A DNA stretch of 8,901 bases from an uncultured Bartonella sp. (GTDB lineage Bacteria; Pseudomonadota; Alphaproteobacteria; Rhizobiales; Rhizobiaceae). Shown piece by piece: positions 6,667-8,901 of the stretch (positions are counted from its first letter, which is position 1; each line of letters opens with the position of its first letter). The stretch covers positions 1 through 8,901 of the forward strand of contig CAMLON010000045.1 in NCBI GenBank assembly GCA_946481695.1, in the 5' to 3' direction. The translations under genes were made by a program, and so were the position numbers. The notes under the pieces are model-generated. The model was not told where the DNA came from, ran no database searches, and was given only the letters and a program-made list of their open reading frames with translations.

Positions 6667-7830
6667 ATGACGATTGCAAACGAATGGACATTTCCAACCG
6701 ATATTTTGTTGGGGCCAAAAAGCCTTGCAGCACTTGGCTCTGTTTTCGAGAAAAACGGCGTCACAGCAATAATGGTTTTGACCGATCGCGGCCTTAGCCA
6801 ATCTCCAGCGTTAAAAAAACTGCTTAAACGAATAGACAAACTGAAATTGCCATTCGGCGTTTTTTCTTCACTGGATGGAACAGCAACGCGTGAAACATTG
6901 GAATTGACCGTTCGCCTTTATTTGAGTGGCGGTTTTAATGCTATCCTCGCCTTTGGCGGCGGTGCGACAATGGATCTTGCCAAAATGACCCGCCTGTTTT
7001 GTGCTCAAGGTGCCAATGTCAAAACACTCGGAAGCCCTTCCCCTTACACACCGCTCCCTCCGCTCATTGCTGTACCGACGCTTGCCGGGAGCGGCGCCGA
7101 AATCAGTGACAATGCCTATTTGATTGATAACGCAAACAATAACAGTTTTAGATTTTATGACAAACGTTTGACACCGACATGTGTCATTGCCGATCCGGTT
7201 TTGACAGGAACTGCTCCGGCAAGCTTCATTGCGGGAGCCGCCATGAATGCACTGACGAATGCGATTGATAGCTGGTGCATCCCCTCATTCAATCCTGTTT
7301 CGGATGCCCTCGCACTCGAAACAGTCCGTCTCGTCTTTAATCATTTGCCGAAAGCGGTAAGCGACCCCTCGAATAATGAAGCGCAAATTGCCCTGTTGTC
7401 GGCTTCGCTTACCGGTGCGCTTGCAGCAAAAAAGGGTTCAGGCATTACCAGTGCTCTCGCGCGTTCAATAGGTAACCGTTATCAGACCCATTTCGGCATG
7501 ACAGCAGGTGTGCTTTTGCCCTATGTCATTGCCTATAACCAATCGGCAGTGGGAACCAGAATTTCAACGCTTGCCGAACGCCTTAATATAAAGGGCGGTT
7601 TTAACGGCTTTGTTCGCCACCTTCTGTCCTTGAGAAAATCTGCCAATATACCGACAAAATTGGCAGGCTTGACAAAAGACCAGAAAATCAAGGCAAAAGA
7701 CAAAGCTTTGATTGAAAGTGTCGCGGTAGAAGATCAAGGGTCTGATGAACCACTTTTCCGCCTGACGAAAAAAGCAGCACTTGCCATTGTGAACGCAGCA
7801 ATTGCCGGAAAGATGAACCGCAAGAAATAA
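6667..7830 (+). CDS. Iron-type alcohol dehydrogenase family protein lacking the metal ligands
   Basis: This 387-residue protein of the Fe-ADH/dehydroquinate-synthase fold has the usual family length. The N-terminal dinucleotide-binding half keeps FGGGATMDLAK (96-106) and VPTLAGSGAE (136-145), the NAD(P) and phosphate-binding motifs. The C-terminal helical half starts at DPVLTG (176-181). In classical members such as Zymomonas ADH2 or E. coli FucO the metal is held by Asp and His of MDALTH and two later His. Here these positions read Asn194 and Asn198 (MNALTN), Ser262 and Phe276. The nearby catalytic His is Arg266, and a His is present one residue off at 275. The frame is intact, so this looks selected rather than decayed. 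It follows emrB by 79 nt. No Shine-Dalgarno is visible before the ATG; the leader is AT-rich. Candidates are a metal-independent reductase or a pseudoenzyme; the substrate is unknown. Confidence 0.85.
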   Translation: MTIANEWTFPTDILLGPKSLAALGSVFEKNGVTAIMVLTDRGLSQSPALKKLLKRIDKLKLPFGVFSSLDGTATRETLELTVRLYLSGGFNAILAFGGGATMDLAKMTRLFCAQGANVKTLGSPSPYTPLPPLIAVPTLAGSGAEISDNAYLIDNANNNSFRFYDKRLTPTCVIADPVLTGTAPASFIAGAAMNALTNAIDSWCIPSFNPVSDALALETVRLVFNHLPKAVSDPSNNEAQIALLSASLTGALAAKKGSGITSALARSIGNRYQTHFGMTAGVLLPYVIAYNQSAVGTRISTLAERLNIKGGFNGFVRHLLSLRKSANIPTKLAGLTKDQKIKAKDKALIESVAVEDQGSDEPLFRLTKKAALAIVNAAIAGKMNRKK

Positions 7831-8310
7831 CAAATCCGGGCTGTCTTTTCCCTTCCGCTTGCACCATGGCACAAACAGTTATTCGGGTTTCCGGTTGAAA
7901 CTCACGGCTTTCCCCGAACGGTATGCGCAAAAAAGAATTCCTATTTCTTCAAAAGTTGCGAATTTTGAAGCTTTACATGCGATTTTTCGTAAGTTTTGAA
8001 AAAACAGCTTTTATCCCGTTCGTCCTGCCGCTTTTTTAAAACAAATCCCGATAAAATTTAAATCACCTCCGGATAAAGGTGCTGTTGCATTTTTTACAAT
8101 GCGGCTCAAACGGTGAAAATCGCTGATGAACAACAATGTCTTCGACTTTATTCGACCTTATAAAGTCCCGTTGCAAATGAATTCACGCGATGAAAAAAGC
8201 TGGCGGAAGATAAGAAGGGGAAGAAAAATATTTGTGGCGGGGAAGATATTTTGGCCTGACTGACAACATTATTTGAACCCTCTACCACTATGAACAAGCA
8301 CAATTCAACG
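7831..8310. other. Long gap between two convergent genes
   Basis: Nearly 500 nt separate the end of the dehydrogenase homologue from the decarboxylase terminator, which is long for a convergent junction. I find no supported gene. A 38-codon frame at 7923-8039 lacks a ribosome binding site. Several small inverted repeats occur: GGGTTTC/GAAACTC at 7885-7903, CACCT/AGGTG at 8064-8081 with a T run eight bases later, and a stronger 8-bp one at 8144-8167. None is followed immediately by a T tract, so no clear terminator for the dehydrogenase gene can be named; the 8064-8081 hairpin is the nearest candidate. Confidence 0.5.
8144..8167. repeat. 8-bp inverted repeat with an embedded tandem decamer
   Basis: GACTTTAT (8144-8151) and ATAAAGTC (8160-8167) are perfect inverted arms around an 8-nt spacer. 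The same segment contains two head-to-tail decamers, TTCGACTTTA and TTCGACCTTA (8141-8160), nine of ten identical. It could be a protein-binding site or an RNA hairpin; there is no T tract, so it is not an intrinsic terminator. Confidence 0.45.
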
Positions 8311-8342
8311 CAAAGAAAAACGCCCGTAGAAAACTACGGGCG
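8311..8342 (-). terminator. Intrinsic terminator of the decarboxylase gene
   Basis: Read on the minus strand, CGCCCGTAG and CTACGGGCG form a perfect 9-bp GC-rich stem with a TTTT loop. It is followed at once by TTTTTCTTT. It begins 47 nt after the stop codon of the decarboxylase. On the plus strand there is no T tract after the hairpin, so it acts in one direction. Confidence 0.92.
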
Positions 8343-8389
8343 CCAATTGTTGCTTATTCGGATCTTCTCTTATCCAGCGGCATTGCCGG

Positions 8390-8901
8390 TCAGATAACAT
8401 AAGAGCGGATCGGCTCGAAACCGTTAAAAGCTACAGAAGCATAGGTCGTTGTATAAGCACCGGTTCCTTCAATAAGGATTTCATCACCGACGGTAAGTGA
8501 AATCGGCAAAGGATAAGGTGTTTTTTCATACATCACATCGGCTGAATCGCAGGTTGGTCCGGCAAGCACACAAGGCACTTTTTCATCACTATCCTTTGCT
8601 GTTTCAATCGGATAGCGAATGGCTTCATCCATTGTCTCGGCAAGGCCGTTGAATTTGCCGACATCCAGATAAACCCAACGCAATTTGTCATTTTCCGATT
8701 TTTTGGAAACCAGCACAACTTCAGAGCGGATAACACCGGCATTTCCAACCATACCGCGTCCCGGTTCGATGATCGTTTCGGGAATACGATTGCCGAAATG
8801 TTTTGAAAGGCTATCAAAAATTGCCATGCCATAAGCTTGTGCCGAAGGCACATCTTTCAAATAGCGTGTCGGGAAACCACCGCCCATATTGACGAGTTTC
8901 A
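8390..8901 (-). CDS. Ornithine/lysine decarboxylase, fold-III PLP enzyme (C-terminal part)
   Basis: This is the C-terminal half, about 170 residues, of a PLP-dependent decarboxylase of the alanine-racemase fold, making putrescine from ornithine and/or cadaverine from lysine in the cytosol. The 5' part lies beyond the right edge. Visible elements, in order: NMGGGFPT; the PLP-phosphate motif EPGRGMVG; FNGLAETMDEAIRYPI, whose Asp aligns with Asp332 of mouse ODC, a substrate-amine contact; the active-site loop GPTCDSADV with catalytic Cys and Asp (Cys360/Asp361 in mouse ODC); and GAYTTTYASVAFNGF with the conserved Tyr. All residues expected in this half are present, so the enzyme should be active. 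Substrate preference cannot be settled here; many alphaproteobacterial members use both amino acids. A strong terminator follows the stop. Confidence 0.9.
   Translation of the reverse strand, partial: KLVNMGGGFPTRYLKDVPSAQAYGMAIFDSLSKHFGNRIPETIIEPGRGMVGNAGVIRSEVVLVSKKSENDKLRWVYLDVGKFNGLAETMDEAIRYPIETAKDSDEKVPCVLAGPTCDSADVMYEKTPYPLPISLTVGDEILIEGTGAYTTTYASVAFNGFEPIRSYVI

Noticed and set aside
7923..8039. 38-codon basic, hydrophobic open frame after the dehydrogenase homologue
   Set aside because: There is no ribosome binding site before its ATG and no recognisable family; the length is within chance expectation for AT-rich sequence.
8533..8853. 106-codon minus-strand frame within the decarboxylase
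   Set aside because: It is a shifted frame of the decarboxylase, whose own frame shows all expected catalytic motifs.

Overview
The window looks chromosomal and comes from an alphaproteobacterium, most likely order Hyphomicrobiales (Rhizobiales). The grounds are the divergent znuA / znuC-znuB-zur layout known from Brucella and its relatives, an alphaproteobacterial-style fold-III ornithine/lysine decarboxylase, and base composition that looks to be in the mid-40s % GC by eye. That composition is low for Rhizobiales and fits a Bartonella-like, host-associated lineage. The genus is inference; no rRNA or other marker is present. I see no insertion sequence, tRNA, rRNA, CRISPR array or phage gene.

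Layout, left to right. (1) Positions 1-21 hold the first codons of a minus-strand gene with a good ribosome binding site; the product cannot be named. (2) About 680 nt follow with no convincing gene, apart from a degenerate 33-bp direct repeat. (3) At 701-3821 lies a complete high-affinity zinc uptake locus: znuA on the minus strand (periplasmic zinc-binding protein) and, divergently, znuC (ATPase), znuB (permease) and zur (zinc-sensing repressor). The three plus-strand genes overlap at each junction, so they form one operon. A good palindromic Zur box lies just downstream of a strong sigma-70-like promoter for znuA, inside the shared intergenic region. This makes an autoregulated circuit: zinc-loaded Zur would shut down uptake and probably its own synthesis. 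(4) At 3908-6587 there is an EmrA/EmrB-type drug efflux pair: a membrane-fusion adaptor and a 14-helix DHA2-family MFS transporter, 7 nt apart. (5) At 6667-7830 there is an iron-dependent alcohol dehydrogenase family protein in which all four canonical metal ligands are replaced. (6) A 560-nt gap between convergent genes holds an inverted repeat of unknown role. (7) At the right edge, on the minus strand, is the C-terminal half of a PLP-dependent ornithine/lysine decarboxylase with a textbook intrinsic terminator.

Most of the window is ordinary core metabolism and transport. The item most worth following is the 'iron' alcohol dehydrogenase homologue. It keeps the dinucleotide-binding motifs but has lost D/H/H/H metal coordination and the nearby catalytic histidine, so it is probably metal-independent, catalytically re-purposed or a pseudoenzyme.
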